Shown: positions 48,205 through 58,826, counted from the first letter of the stretch. The stretch is DNA of 64,000 bases from Marinobacter flavimaris (GCF_002933295.1 NZ_PSSW01000009.1:62001-126000), one strand, 5' to 3'. The notes: generated by a model from the sequence alone, not told the origin. Program-made: numbers and translations.

Positions 48205-51200
48205 TTAATCGTCCTGTGCCGGCACCCATTCGATCTCACAGTTGCTGCCGCCAACGGCGCGCAGCCTTGAAACCGTTGCGGGCAATCCCTTTTCCGCAAT
48301 CAATTCGGCCATCGCCTCAGCCGAGGCGACCGCCCCAATCATTCCCGCAATTTCACGGGCGCCGCCCTGCAGGGCCCGAACGGAAACACCGGAATAACCG
48401 GCAAGGGAATTGATTTCAAACAGCAGCACCGAGCGCGCCCCTGCCTGAACAACCACCGGCTGAACCGGCTGCCTGAGGTGCCGTGCACCGTGCAGCTCTA
48501 TTTCCACATCACTGGCAGACCGACCCTCACCGGCTTTCAGAATCACACCAACACAGGTAACCGTGTGATCAAACCGGGTAGACACGGCAGCCGCACCACG
48601 CACCACATTCTGGGCCAGATGCCACCCCACGGAGGCTCTTCCGGCTGTGCCGTTCAGCGACAGAACGCATCCGGCCCCCAGCGCTGATCGACCGGTCAGG
48701 CGAACCAGTCTGGATTGATCGTGCCAGCCCACAATTCTCAGACCAGTGGCGCGACCATCGCCTCCACCACTGGCCTGCACGGCAATTGTCGCAGTGTGTT
48801 TCGGAACGGCGATCTGACGATCCTGAACCTGCTCATCGGCAACCACAGCACCATTGCCCAATAACATGACCACTCGTGCCGCGCCGGTGATCTTGAGTTC
48901 AGGCCGGGTATCTTCCCCATCAATTGCGGCATCCGGAGATCGCATGGTGACTATATCTCCCGGGCGCAGTTTGCTACCGGGCGCCTGGGGGACCGGTCCA
49001 GCTCCTGTTCCGAGGCCCTTCACATAGGCGGCCCCCGCACCCGAGCCAACCCGGCCGCCGAGATACGTCTGGCTGGCGCTGGTAACGCTGGTGCGAGGTA
49101 CAGAGCCACGAACAACGACCGTCAGATCGTTGAAGCTGGACGGAGCATGGGTTGTGTTTAGTTTGATCGGCAGACTGCGGCCCAGTCGGCCGCGAACGGA
49201 TTCGGTGGACGGTGCCGGACGGCGCTTGATGCGTTTATCCGCAACGGTTGTGGTCGCATCCCGCAAGGCTACGCCCGCCCCGTTGCTCATGAATCCGGTC
49301 ACGAACGGCTTCGTTGGTTTGATGACCCGGGGGCTCTCATCCAGAGACATGAAGGCGGTCGATCCGTTGCTGGCATTCGACGCCTCCAGGCCATCCATCA
49401 GTGTGCCAAACATGGGTGGCGCGGTGCGGGAGCTCTCGTAGATAGCCTGCGCTTTGGCACTGCGCTGCCCTGTGGCCAGAAGCCCCTCGGGTAACGCGCC
49501 GGTGCCGTCCGCAAACAGATACTTCCGGGCTTCAATAAAGGCTTCATCAATGCTCGCGCTCTCGGCAACAACTCCCAAAGCGGTGGCCCGGTTCAGGTTG
49601 TCGGCCCGCAACGTACCGGCGGCAGACAACGGAAGTGGGCGCCGGCCTGCTTCAACCCGGTAGTAATCGATTTCCGGGCCGGTTTGCGAACTCATGTCCG
49701 CCTCGGCAACCATCTTTAACCGGCTGCCAGCGAAAATAACGTCGCCTTTCGGAATGGGACTGGAGGGTTGCTCGGGATCTTCTGGCGGCCCCCAAACACC
49801 GATCGGGAAGGCTTCCAGGCCATAGGTAGGACCTTCCTCGGCAGTCTTTTCGTCCTTCATGCCCTCCACCAAGGGGCGCAGGTCCGAGGTGCGATCCGTC
49901 CATGTGTTTCCAACCCTGCGCTCAAGGCGAATTTCCAACTCACCCTTCAACCCGGCGGCGTTCATTGGGCTCAGCCCCATCGCTACCGCGGCGCCACTCG
50001 GCAATTTGGGCGTAATGTCCTTGTCGATGGCCGGGTTGTTGAAGTCAAACCGGGTGACCGGGCCGGTTGCGACAACCGACACTTCGAACTCTGCGAAGAC
50101 TTCGAAGGGCCGCTCATAACTACCGTCACTGGAGGGTGCCGAGGTTTCACCCTCCGTGGACGCGGGCAATGCCCCCTTACCCGCTGCCCCCGAGAGCGTC
50201 CGCGCCCGGCCCGGCGAGGTTTCTTCCAGATACTTGGGTACGAACTCATCCCAACCCACGAATATGCCGCGAATCTCGCGGGAACTGCCGAACTTCACCT
50301 TGATGTCGCAAGGACCTACTTCGATGGTCGCCTTGCCCAGGAAATCAGGCCCCTCGACCTCAATGCGAGCACCAAGACTGATGCTGATTCGAATGGTACC
50401 CAGGAAGGTTTTTATCTTCACACCGGCGGAAATGCGGGCGTAGGCGTCCGCCATGAAGTAGAACGGATCGAAATAGACAATGGCATTCGCACCAAAGGCT
50501 ATGCGGGCCCAGGCGAAGCCAAAGTCGGCACTGACCTCCACTTCCACCCCTGCCATCAAGGCTTCTGATGTGAGGGCAAAGTAAGAGACACCCTTGATCA
50601 CAATGGCGTTGGACACCCGCCATTGCAGGCCCAACCTGGCAACAATCGGATACCCGTCACGCTGAAAGCTGGGATGATAGCCACCCAAGGTCAGAACAAA
50701 CTGGCCCGCATTGGGGCCGAGCCACCAGGTAGCAAAAGCAAAGCCCCCCGTCAGTCGGACTTCGGGGTACAACAGCCAGCTATTGTCGGTAAGCTGCGCC
50801 TGAATCAGGAACAGCCCCTCCGAGGACGAGAACCGGGCTAGCAACCCCAGCTCAATGGATACCAGTGCGGCCTGGGGCCTGGGCAAAGCCATTCGAGCCA
50901 GACCAAAGAGATTGAGTTCCAACCCGTTGCCCACGGAAACCGACAACACCGCGACACCGTCCACCAGAGAAAAGCTGGTAAAACTGATGCCGGCGGCAAA
51001 CCAGAAGTTACCCGGCTCCGGAGGGAAGTATTCGGCAAGCTTTCGCAACTCCTCCAATGGATCGGAGGACACGCTCGCCGCGGGATCCAGAGCCTTGATG
51101 AAGGGGTATTCGCCAAACTTTGACAGGTCATCCGGAACGCGTAGCCCCCGTTTGATACCCAGACCGCCCCCAATACCAGTCAGGAAGAAGGCGGGAGGAC

Positions 51201-54200
51201 CACCAATGGGGCCTTGAATGGCACCGAATACAAAGAACGAAGGCAGCCCTTTGTCGTCGCTGTATCCGCCGAACAAGGAGAGTCCATACACCCCGAAGCG
51301 ACCCATCAGCATTCCGACGTAGCCGATCTGTCCCTCCAGGTCTGTTTTCAGAAGACCACCAGCGATAGACAGACCACTGAAGTCCCCGGAAACACCCAGG
51401 CCTTTCAAATCGACCGCCCAGTTGGTCAACTCGAAAACGTCCCCACCGAGCCAGTGCAGGCCAAGCTCCTCAACCGATGCCGTTAGCCCGAACAGTGAGA
51501 CGCGCGCATCGAACAGCAGCGAAATCCCGGTAACGGACCCATCAACTTCGGTGACATCAAAACCGAATTGCTCGAGATAAAGCGGGCCTAACTGTCTCTG
51601 GATCGCCAGCCACCAGGGGCCAGGCGGATCCCCTGCCCGCAATGAAATGCCAAGGTCGCCGCCCGGGTTCTTCTGAATCGCCAACGCCGGGCTGAAGGCA
51701 GGACGGGCCGAGGGCGACGCATCGTTTCCGGCGTCGCTCATGATGTTATTGGCAACCGCATTGTCGCCGCCAGCCGCCGAGGGCACGATGGCCAGCCCAT
51801 CAAGCTGAACCTGAACGCCGCCACCTAACCCTGCCGGCACCGCCTCGCCGTATAAATGAACGCCGATGGCGTCGATACTCATAATACCCAGGTTCAGCAA
51901 AGGCCCTGCATTTTTGCCAACGCGAACGCCCAGACCAGCGATGGAGAAACCCGCATTCAGTTGAAAATCGCTGCCGACCTTTTCAACGAGCAAGATCGAC
52001 AAACCCGGCGCGATTCCGGGCGACGTCACCCAGTTGGCGACCACTTCGAGATCCACCGTCGGGTCGCTGCCGCCGAGCGAAATACGCTCGCCCGGGGGCA
52101 AAGACACGAAGATGCCTGCAAGATCGCCGTTGCGGGTGAAGCCGACATCCACTTTGCCATCAATGGTAATTTTCAGGTTGTGGTCGGCCAGGTTGAAGCC
52201 GAGCTGGAACAGGCGCTTCAACAATGCTTCCGGGTCGACGATGTCGTCAAACAAAGTGGGATCAAGAGTTGGTGTGCCACCGGTGAACAGGACATCCTGC
52301 AGGGCATCAACCGCATCCGCTCCCAATGTACCAAGTGCTTCCAAGGTGACACCCGCTGCCATGGAAACAGCCTGGGACAGGAGCGCCAGGGCCACAGCTG
52401 CGGGCTCGCTGTCTTCTGTTTCACCGGACGGCGACTCTTCAACAACAACCACCCGCGGCGGCGTCTGATTCAAAGCCCACCGGAACTGAACGGACTGGTC
52501 ACCCGCACCATCGGTGACGAGACCAAGGGCGGCCATTCGGGAGAAACCGGCGCCGGACACGCCGGCTTCAATTTTCGCTACAGGGCGAAGAATCAAACCA
52601 TTGCCAACGTCGAATCCGCTTGCCACATAGGAAACAGCAACTGCAACGCCGCTCGCGCTGAGTCGCACCCGGTCGAATCCGACCGTTCCGACATCCGCTA
52701 TCGAAAGAGCCGCGGCCAGTTCAATGGCAGGGCCCGTGGGGCTGGCATCCAGAGTGATCTCCACAGGATCCGTGCTACCCAGTGACAGTCGACAGATTCC
52801 CGTCGCAGGCGTCGATGTCGAAACGACAGTACCCGCAGGGTCGAGAGCATTGGCCAACTGCGAAATTGCGGTAACAACCAGATTGGGCAGGCGGGATAAA
52901 AGTACCCCGGCGGGGTCTGCGGCAAAGGTCTGAATTCTGGCGTCGGCAAACTGATTGGATTCCAGAAGATCCAATGCGCTACCCAACTCAAACACTGCCG
53001 TAGCCACATTTTTTTGCAGCGACGGCGTCGGGTTGGCCCTTTCGGCAATCAATGCGTTAAGCGCGACCGGGATGGCCATACCTGCTCCAGTCGCCAGAAG
53101 TGATCCCAGGCCCGGTCCCGAAGGGTAAATCTGCATGGGCGCTGCAGGGGCAGCCCGCAAGAGGTCGATGCGAATGTCTGGCGATAGGGAGATAGCAACG
53201 CCCTTCCCATCAAAGGTCGCCGAACTGGAAACGAGGGTGCTAATCGAGCCGTTGGTGGCTATGGACAGGCCGCCGCCCAGGCTGATGATGACCGGAGTCG
53301 CGCCCAATGAATGACTTGTTTCGATGGCGACGGCTACATTCAGCCGTTCTGAGGCCACCCCGTAGGTTACGGACACCTCATTACTGAAATCGAATCCGCC
53401 TCCGGTGAAGCCGGGTATCAACAACTGGCCGAGCGCATCGAACGCCTGAATCGCCTGGCCAAACGGGTCGGCCTTCCAGGGTGCAGCGCCTGTCTTCAGC
53501 CAACCCACCGGGTCCATAAACAACGCCCAGGGCAGCAACACCCTACGTGAGGGCAGTTCAGAAGGCGGCGCCAGCAAATCCAGGCCATCCATTATCACCT
53601 CAATGGCGACCCTCGCATCGTCAGAAGCGGTTTCGCGGAGGTGATCAACTAATCCCGCCAGAAGCGTTGACGGGATGAATCCCGCTCCCAGTTTCGCCAG
53701 GGCGGCCTGCTCGGAAGTGCTTAGCGATGAGAGAAGATTGATTGACGTCGCGGACAATGAACCGGGAGTTTGCCAGGCAATAGTCAGGGCGGGTGAAACT
53801 CCACCCGTTGCTGCACTGGCTACAAGCCGAAGACCACCCACATCCGGCTCGATTGCGCCGATGGAGCCGGAGATGGAGGCCGAGGATGCCGAAGCAAATA
53901 GCGTCAGGCCCAGTGGAACAAGGTCTGCCGCCACATGGTTTACGTCCAGAGCAAAGGCGCGGGAGTTCAGATCGACGGCAATGGTTGCCGCATCGAGTGC
54001 CCAGGATATCTCGGCGCCTGCGCCACCAAATCCGCCAAGCGCCCTTAGTGCGCCGGCAAGGCTGGCCGGAGATGCATCTACCGCCGCGTTGATTGCGGCA
54101 CTGGCATCCAGAATAAGCTGATCAAAACCTTCCGGATCATAACCACCTCCGGCAACCAGCCCGATGTCGGCAAGCAGTTGGCTGAGATCCGGAGATGCCG

Positions 54201-57200
54201 CAGCCAAGCGCCCCACAACTTCGGCCAGAATCAAATGAACCTCAGACGTGGGCAAGCTCGGCGAGGCTACACCAGCCCCGCTTTCAATCACCCACTGGTC
54301 CCGCCGCACCCCGAAGCAGTTGGCCTCGTGCAGAACTATCCGGGCGCCAGATACCCGCGTGCTACCGGCCAAGGGCAGGTACAACCGGGCAGATACCCAG
54401 CGCACCTCAATGTCGTTCTGGCCGGCGCCCGGGCCACCAACAAGCCAACCATCCTGAACGCCGAAATGCAGATCCAGGATGACCTGCCTGTCTGTTTGCA
54501 CCTCAAAGCCATCGCCACCGGGGCCTCGATCGCAGGTCGCCAGTTCCAGGATGGCCCCCGCCCCGAGGAAGACGCCGCCGAGATTGGCATCAATAACTGG
54601 CAGATCCACACCGGCGTGCAGTTTGGTTGGTGGCGTTGCCGGAGGCTCATAGGTTTCGTGGCGGTAGGCAATGGCACCGGCAACGGTTGCAGCAAGACCG
54701 GCTTCCAGGGCTTCGGCGTCAAGGGCGCCGAATACCGCGTCTACCGGAAGGCCTGACCGGATCGCTTGCTGGTCCGCCCGCAAAAGCTCATCAAGGCTGT
54801 CGGGTGTTAAACCGGCGGCCCGGGACGCCCGCTCAAGAACATAGCCAAACTGCAAGAGGGCGTTGGATTCTCCGGCAATCTCCTCTTCGTTAATCGTCTC
54901 GGGCTCTGGTCGCTGGAGCTGCAAGAGGAGCCGCAACGCGTCGCCGCTCAACCCCGACAACAAGCCATTCAGGGAAACCGGCGCCCAGGGCGCGCCTACC
55001 GTTGCCACCCGATCAATCGAAGTGATCGTACTTGCCGCCTTGATGGCAGCCGCCCCGGCGGAACCGAAGGCAACAACCGTTATGGGCGTGGCCCGATCCT
55101 GCAACACCTCGATCAGGCGCTGGCATTGCTCGTCTATGGCACCACGATCAGGTCTCGCTGCCGCGGCTGTTGTTGGATTCGGCAGGCAGATGGACCAGTG
55201 TCCGTTGGCGGACGCCGGAACGCCGGGTCCGCTGACCTCTCCCCGAACATCCAGGCTGTCGCTTCCGAAACAGGTACTCCAGAGGTCCTCACAGCCCACG
55301 TAAACCACAGAGTCAGGTGCGCTTCCGAAGGCTTCCTGCGGCAACAGGTTGATGGCACCGAATGCCACCAGTTCACGATAGCTCAAGCCTCCAATGTCGA
55401 TGCCATTCACACCGGTTGGCAGCGAGGCTGGGCGGCCGATCAGGCCGTCGGTACCGGTGAAGCGATCAATTAACGCCTGAAACCCCTCGTCCAGGCGGTT
55501 CCGGCCCGTCATCAGATCGGCGAGCTCCGGAAGCTCCGTACCTGCCGCCCGAATCGCTTCTGCAATGGAGGCCAACTCCGTCGGCTCGCTGGAATCGAAA
55601 TTGCCAGCTGGAGGTTGATACCGCCCGCGGTGGATGTCGCAGCCAGGGTCCAGCCACACCGCAACGCCCGGCGCCCTGGAGTCTGCGGCAATGGCGGCTC
55701 GATACGGCGTGCGTTCATTGCCATTGCCCAGCGGTGCCCACTGGCGGAAGCCGCTGAAAAGGTATGAGAGCGGGCTCATCGCCACCCGAACATTGCTGCA
55801 ATTCAGTACCAGATCACCCATCCAGGATTTCAGAGCAGCTTCCGGGTCGCTCAAAAGCTGCTCAATGGATAGACGAGCTCCCTCGCCATTCCAGCCAATC
55901 AGGTCCGTAAGCGCGGTGATAATCGGCGAGCCCAGTCGCCGAAGCAACGCGGCCACCGCGTTTTCGATGCCCCCCCAATCCGCGCTAAAGCGGACCGTGC
56001 CATCGCTGCTGAACTCAGGCAGCGGCAACGGAACTTCGATGGTTGAACTGTCGGATGCATCGACGGCTTCAACTTCGACTGACAGGTCTGGCGCATCCAC
56101 ACGCACGGCAAAGCCCGTTGAAGCCCCCCAAACCACCGAGGCACCGATCGACCGGGCCGAGACATCAACCTGCCCCATATCCAGCCTGAGATCAGATCCA
56201 TCGGCTTCCCGCAGCCGGGTGCCAGCGTTAATTCGGCTCAGGAACTCCGCACTCGGCGCCGAAAAATTCAGCCGCAACAACCTTGCGCTGACAAAAACGT
56301 CTGATCGCTTGTCGTCCAGAACAGTGTTTTCGAGGCGAGCCTCCAAATCAAAATTGATCCAGTCACCGTCGATCGAAACCTCAAGCGCTACAGGGTCCAG
56401 ATCAATGCTCCAGGGATCCGCTGCCGTCCCGGCGCCCGAAACACTGGTTGAGTTACCGGTGATGAGTTCCTGGGTTGACGTTAAAACAACCGCCATGGCT
56501 GCCGGCGAGGCAACGAGTGAATTCCAGTAGGCGGCCGTTTTACCCAGAGGGTCGGTCAGGAGTTCGATCGCCGAAGGGCCGGAGATACCGGTGGGCGGAT
56601 CAAGCCCCAGCAGTTGGGAACAGATCTCGCCGGGGCGACCCAGAGTGGCCAATGCCGAAACCAAAGCACCGTCGACCAGGCTCTCGGCGGCGTCCAGCGC
56701 GGCATCGGGAGACGACAGATCCAATAGCTCATGATTGGTGCCGCCGAGCGTGACGTTGTGAGCCGTCAATGCAAAAGCCGGTTTTCCGCCGGTCAGAGTA
56801 ATACCGGTTTTGATTGACCCAATTGCCGGGTCGCCCGCAAGCAGTGGCGACCCCATGCCCGCTACCTGCCCGAATACAGCAAGAAGCGACAAATTCGGCA
56901 CGGCTTTGATACTGCCATCCAGGGTTGCCAGCGTAAGCAGGTCCACCTGCGCCTTCACTTCCGCCCCGGCCTGAGGTCTGAGCGAACCTTCCAGCCAGGG
57001 CGTGATGATCAATCCCCCGGCAGCTGACGACGCCACACGTAAACCAACGGCTCCGGCCAATGATCCGTCACTGAACTCAATGGCGCTTCGGCCAGAATTG
57101 ACAGTACCGCCCAGCAGCGTGGCCCACTGGCCGAGCCAGGCATTGCGAGCGGGTGCGGAAGAAAGGATGGATTCAATCCAGCCGGTCAGCGCAGACACGC

Positions 57201-58032
57201 CATTTGTAATCAGTGACTCCAGCGGAAATGGTGGAATATTCGGAACAGATCTTAATCCCGCCAAACCGGTGAGCGCCGCAAACGGAGCGGTCGCCGCATT
57301 GGTGGTATCGAGCGCCTCGGCCTGGGCCTGAATCAGGCCCGTCATGAATTCCAGAAAATCGGAGCCCAGCTCGTTAATGTTATCCACGGTGAGCTCAAAA
57401 TCCCTGGGCGCATTGGTGCCAGGGAGCTGAAGCCGTTCAAAACCGAGACTGAATTCCAGATCATCAGAGGGGCTGGTTGGAACGTCCACACCCACGGATA
57501 CGGCGCCAATGTATAGGTCCCCTGGCGCAGGGGCATCGTTGGAAATAATGACTTTGATGGCTAATTCGATGTGCGCGTCGTCCCGACCCAACACCAGCCA
57601 ATCGGGTTGCGCCCCGGAAATGTCCAGCGCTCCAGCGCCTTCCCGTTCGAACTGGAATACCGGAACATAGGCACTTACAGAGATTGCGGGCACTGAGCTA
57701 GCGCTGTCGTATTCGATGCCAAATCCGACTCTGGCGCCGTTGTCGGCCTCCTCCACCACTACGAAAACAGTCGCACCGGAGTCGCTGAAAAGCGGGACCC
57801 AGATAGCGCCCCCTTGCTCTTCCCTGTCCGGTGCTCCCAGCACGTCATCAACAAAAGCGATCAATGCCTCTCGCTGCTCGTCGAGGTACATCATCGAACT
57901 GAGGCCGCGCTTGCTACCGTTGGGATTGCCTAACGGGTCCTGGAACCAGTCACCCTGTAGTTCACCGTCTCGGGTCAGGCCAACTGCTTCCGCCAGTGTG
58001 CCAAAAACGTCCAGATTCTGGTCAGCACCCAT
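48205..58032 (-). CDS. Giant DUF6603-type protein, 3275 aa
   Basis: One uninterrupted frame of 9.8 kb. Residues about 1990-2590 carry the DUF6603 pattern: YVGMLMGRFGVYGLSLFGGY, PSFFVFGAIQGPIGGPPAFF, TGIGGGLGIKR, and long runs of strands with alternating small and hydrophobic residues. The first 1900 residues contain several similar amphipathic-strand blocks (ISLGGGLSIATNGSISTL, VDLLTLATLDGSI). At about 900-1020 a segment with VVAFGSAGAAAIKAAS (Ser991) and RVATVGAPWAPVS recalls an alpha/beta hydrolase, but the elbow lacks the first Gly of GxSxG. The C-terminal 650 residues are linker-rich and beta-rich. No signal peptide is seen. Its ATG follows the stop of the 198-aa gene after one base. The function of DUF6603 is unknown. 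Confidence 0.75.
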   Translation of the reverse strand: MGADQNLDVFGTLAEAVGLTRDGELQGDWFQDPLGNPNGSKRGLSSMMYLDEQREALIAFVDDVLGAPDREEQGGAIWVPLFSDSGATVFVVVEEADNGARVGFGIEYDSASSVPAISVSAYVPVFQFEREGAGALDISGAQPDWLVLGRDDAHIELAIKVIISNDAPAPGDLYIGAVSVGVDVPTSPSDDLEFSLGFERLQLPGTNAPRDFELTVDNINELGSDFLEFMTGLIQAQAEALDTTNAATAPFAALTGLAGLRSVPNIPPFPLESLITNGVSALTGWIESILSSAPARNAWLGQWATLLGGTVNSGRSAIEFSDGSLAGAVGLRVASSAAGGLIITPWLEGSLRPQAGAEVKAQVDLLTLATLDGSIKAVPNLSLLAVFGQVAGMGSPLLAGDPAIGSIKTGITLTGGKPAFALTAHNVTLGGTNHELLDLSSPDAALDAAESLVDGALVSALATLGRPGEICSQLLGLDPPTGISGPSAIELLTDPLGKTAAYWNSLVASPAAMAVVLTSTQELITGNSTSVSGAGTAADPWSIDLDPVALEVSIDGDWINFDLEARLENTVLDDKRSDVFVSARLLRLNFSAPSAEFLSRINAGTRLREADGSDLRLDMGQVDVSARSIGASVVWGASTGFAVRVDAPDLSVEVEAVDASDSSTIEVPLPLPEFSSDGTVRFSADWGGIENAVAALLRRLGSPIITALTDLIGWNGEGARLSIEQLLSDPEAALKSWMGDLVLNCSNVRVAMSPLSYLFSGFRQWAPLGNGNERTPYRAAIAADSRAPGVAVWLDPGCDIHRGRYQPPAGNFDSSEPTELASIAEAIRAAGTELPELADLMTGRNRLDEGFQALIDRFTGTDGLIGRPASLPTGVNGIDIGGLSYRELVAFGAINLLPQEAFGSAPDSVVYVGCEDLWSTCFGSDSLDVRGEVSGPGVPASANGHWSICLPNPTTAAAARPDRGAIDEQCQRLIEVLQDRATPITVVAFGSAGAAAIKAASTITSIDRVATVGAPWAPVSLNGLLSGLSGDALRLLLQLQRPEPETINEEEIAGESNALLQFGYVLERASRAAGLTPDSLDELLRADQQAIRSGLPVDAVFGALDAEALEAGLAATVAGAIAYRHETYEPPATPPTKLHAGVDLPVIDANLGGVFLGAGAILELATCDRGPGGDGFEVQTDRQVILDLHFGVQDGWLVGGPGAGQNDIEVRWVSARLYLPLAGSTRVSGARIVLHEANCFGVRRDQWVIESGAGVASPSLPTSEVHLILAEVVGRLAAASPDLSQLLADIGLVAGGGYDPEGFDQLILDASAAINAAVDASPASLAGALRALGGFGGAGAEISWALDAATIAVDLNSRAFALDVNHVAADLVPLGLTLFASASSASISGSIGAIEPDVGGLRLVASAATGGVSPALTIAWQTPGSLSATSINLLSSLSTSEQAALAKLGAGFIPSTLLAGLVDHLRETASDDARVAIEVIMDGLDLLAPPSELPSRRVLLPWALFMDPVGWLKTGAAPWKADPFGQAIQAFDALGQLLIPGFTGGGFDFSNEVSVTYGVASERLNVAVAIETSHSLGATPVIISLGGGLSIATNGSISTLVSSSATFDGKGVAISLSPDIRIDLLRAAPAAPMQIYPSGPGLGSLLATGAGMAIPVALNALIAERANPTPSLQKNVATAVFELGSALDLLESNQFADARIQTFAADPAGVLLSRLPNLVVTAISQLANALDPAGTVVSTSTPATGICRLSLGSTDPVEITLDASPTGPAIELAAALSIADVGTVGFDRVRLSASGVAVAVSYVASGFDVGNGLILRPVAKIEAGVSGAGFSRMAALGLVTDGAGDQSVQFRWALNQTPPRVVVVEESPSGETEDSEPAAVALALLSQAVSMAAGVTLEALGTLGADAVDALQDVLFTGGTPTLDPTLFDDIVDPEALLKRLFQLGFNLADHNLKITIDGKVDVGFTRNGDLAGIFVSLPPGERISLGGSDPTVDLEVVANWVTSPGIAPGLSILLVEKVGSDFQLNAGFSIAGLGVRVGKNAGPLLNLGIMSIDAIGVHLYGEAVPAGLGGGVQVQLDGLAIVPSAAGGDNAVANNIMSDAGNDASPSARPAFSPALAIQKNPGGDLGISLRAGDPPGPWWLAIQRQLGPLYLEQFGFDVTEVDGSVTGISLLFDARVSLFGLTASVEELGLHWLGGDVFELTNWAVDLKGLGVSGDFSGLSIAGGLLKTDLEGQIGYVGMLMGRFGVYGLSLFGGYSDDKGLPSFFVFGAIQGPIGGPPAFFLTGIGGGLGIKRGLRVPDDLSKFGEYPFIKALDPAASVSSDPLEELRKLAEYFPPEPGNFWFAAGISFTSFSLVDGVAVLSVSVGNGLELNLFGLARMALPRPQAALVSIELGLLARFSSSEGLFLIQAQLTDNSWLLYPEVRLTGGFAFATWWLGPNAGQFVLTLGGYHPSFQRDGYPIVARLGLQWRVSNAIVIKGVSYFALTSEALMAGVEVEVSADFGFAWARIAFGANAIVYFDPFYFMADAYARISAGVKIKTFLGTIRISISLGARIEVEGPDFLGKATIEVGPCDIKVKFGSSREIRGIFVGWDEFVPKYLEETSPGRARTLSGAAGKGALPASTEGETSAPSSDGSYERPFEVFAEFEVSVVATGPVTRFDFNNPAIDKDITPKLPSGAAVAMGLSPMNAAGLKGELEIRLERRVGNTWTDRTSDLRPLVEGMKDEKTAEEGPTYGLEAFPIGVWGPPEDPEQPSSPIPKGDVIFAGSRLKMVAEADMSSQTGPEIDYYRVEAGRRPLPLSAAGTLRADNLNRATALGVVAESASIDEAFIEARKYLFADGTGALPEGLLATGQRSAKAQAIYESSRTAPPMFGTLMDGLEASNASNGSTAFMSLDESPRVIKPTKPFVTGFMSNGAGVALRDATTTVADKRIKRRPAPSTESVRGRLGRSLPIKLNTTHAPSSFNDLTVVVRGSVPRTSVTSASQTYLGGRVGSGAGAAYVKGLGTGAGPVPQAPGSKLRPGDIVTMRSPDAAIDGEDTRPELKITGAARVVMLLGNGAVVADEQVQDRQIAVPKHTATIAVQASGGGDGRATGLRIVGWHDQSRLVRLTGRSALGAGCVLSLNGTAGRASVGWHLAQNVVRGAAAVSTRFDHTVTCVGVILKAGEGRSASDVEIELHGARHLRQPVQPVVVQAGARSVLLFEINSLAGYSGVSVRALQGGAREIAGMIGAVASAEAMAELIAEKGLPATVSRLRAVGGSNCEIEWVPAQDD

Positions 58033-58033
58033 G

Positions 58034-58630
58034 TCAGACTCCCGGCATCAGTGAAAACCGGGCAACAGGTTGCACCAGCATTTTGTTCGGAGCAGCGGCG
58101 ATCGCGCCAGGAACCAGCGGCAAACCACGCTTGTCGTTGCCAACCTCGGCGCAGAACACGGAAGCGACTTCCAGCACGGACTCCCAGGCGAACGCCTGAA
58201 TCGCGTCCCGCCAGGCCAATATAAGTTCTTCCGGGCCCTCGAGGTCTTCGAACGTGGACATAACAAGGCCGCTTGGCGACTGTTTGGTGCCAACGCCAAT
58301 CGGTACCGGAATACTGAGCTTTCCATGCTCTTCGCATTCCGCGCTCACCGTTACCGTGATAACGCCGCTGGAGAATTGAATACGGGTTTGGTCACTGTGG
58401 ATGAGCAGCTCGCTGTCGCCTTTGGTCCAGACAACCAGGGGTGTGCTGTTTCGCGGCAAATCGAGAACCAGTCGAACCACTTCCGAAAGCACACGCTGGG
58501 CGTCTTTACCGGGAACAGTCAGCAGGTCTGGTGACAGGTCACCGACATCAAGCAGAACATCAGCATCGATGCGGTTTAGCCAATCGAATTGGGAGAAGTC
58601 GACGGTGATAAAGCGGGCGAAATTTGCCAT
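58034..58630 (-). CDS. First gene of the large operon, unknown 198-aa protein
   Basis: No recognised domain. It begins MANFARFITVDFSQFDWLNR and has alternating strands and helices, with AWRDAIQAFAWESVLEVASVFCA in the second half. It is acidic and without signal peptide. It heads the 24-kb unit, about 160 nt downstream of the only good promoter, and is separated by one base from the giant gene, so the two are likely to act together. Confidence 0.65.
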   Translation of the reverse strand: MANFARFITVDFSQFDWLNRIDADVLLDVGDLSPDLLTVPGKDAQRVLSEVVRLVLDLPRNSTPLVVWTKGDSELLIHSDQTRIQFSSGVITVTVSAECEEHGKLSIPVPIGVGTKQSPSGLVMSTFEDLEGPEELILAWRDAIQAFAWESVLEVASVFCAEVGNDKRGLPLVPGAIAAAPNKMLVQPVARFSLMPGV

Positions 58631-58798
58631 AGCGATCCCTCGCAGCGAATGTCTTGCGCAGGTTTCGAGACCGGCAGGAAAAACATCCTTCTTTCCCGTG
58701 GTAGCCGGACTGCAGCATCAAAACCCTGTTGCGTAGATTCAGGCCATAGGCCCCGGAAACAGCAAACAGCGTCATGAATTCAAGCTATGACATAAGGG

Positions 58799-58826
58799 AG
58801 TATAGGCAGGGTGAAGGAGGGTGCAA
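58799..58826 (-). promoter_or_regulatory. Sigma70-like promoter of the 24-kb operon
   Basis: Minus-strand TTGCAC (58821-58826) and TATACT (58799-58804) are 16 bp apart. A start near 58792 leaves a roughly 160-nt untranslated leader before the ATG at 58630. No comparable promoter is obvious in the short gaps further down the operon. Confidence 0.6.

Noticed and set aside
48205..58032. Secreted RTX or adhesin interpretation of the giant protein
   Set aside because: There is no signal peptide, no GGxGxDxxx nonapeptide series, and no adjacent type I or two-partner secretion genes.
34778..58630. Contractile injection system or prophage
   Set aside because: I find no sheath, tube, baseplate gp25, AAA+ remodelling ATPase, capsid, terminase, integrase or attachment sites. 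The M15 peptidase alone does not support either.
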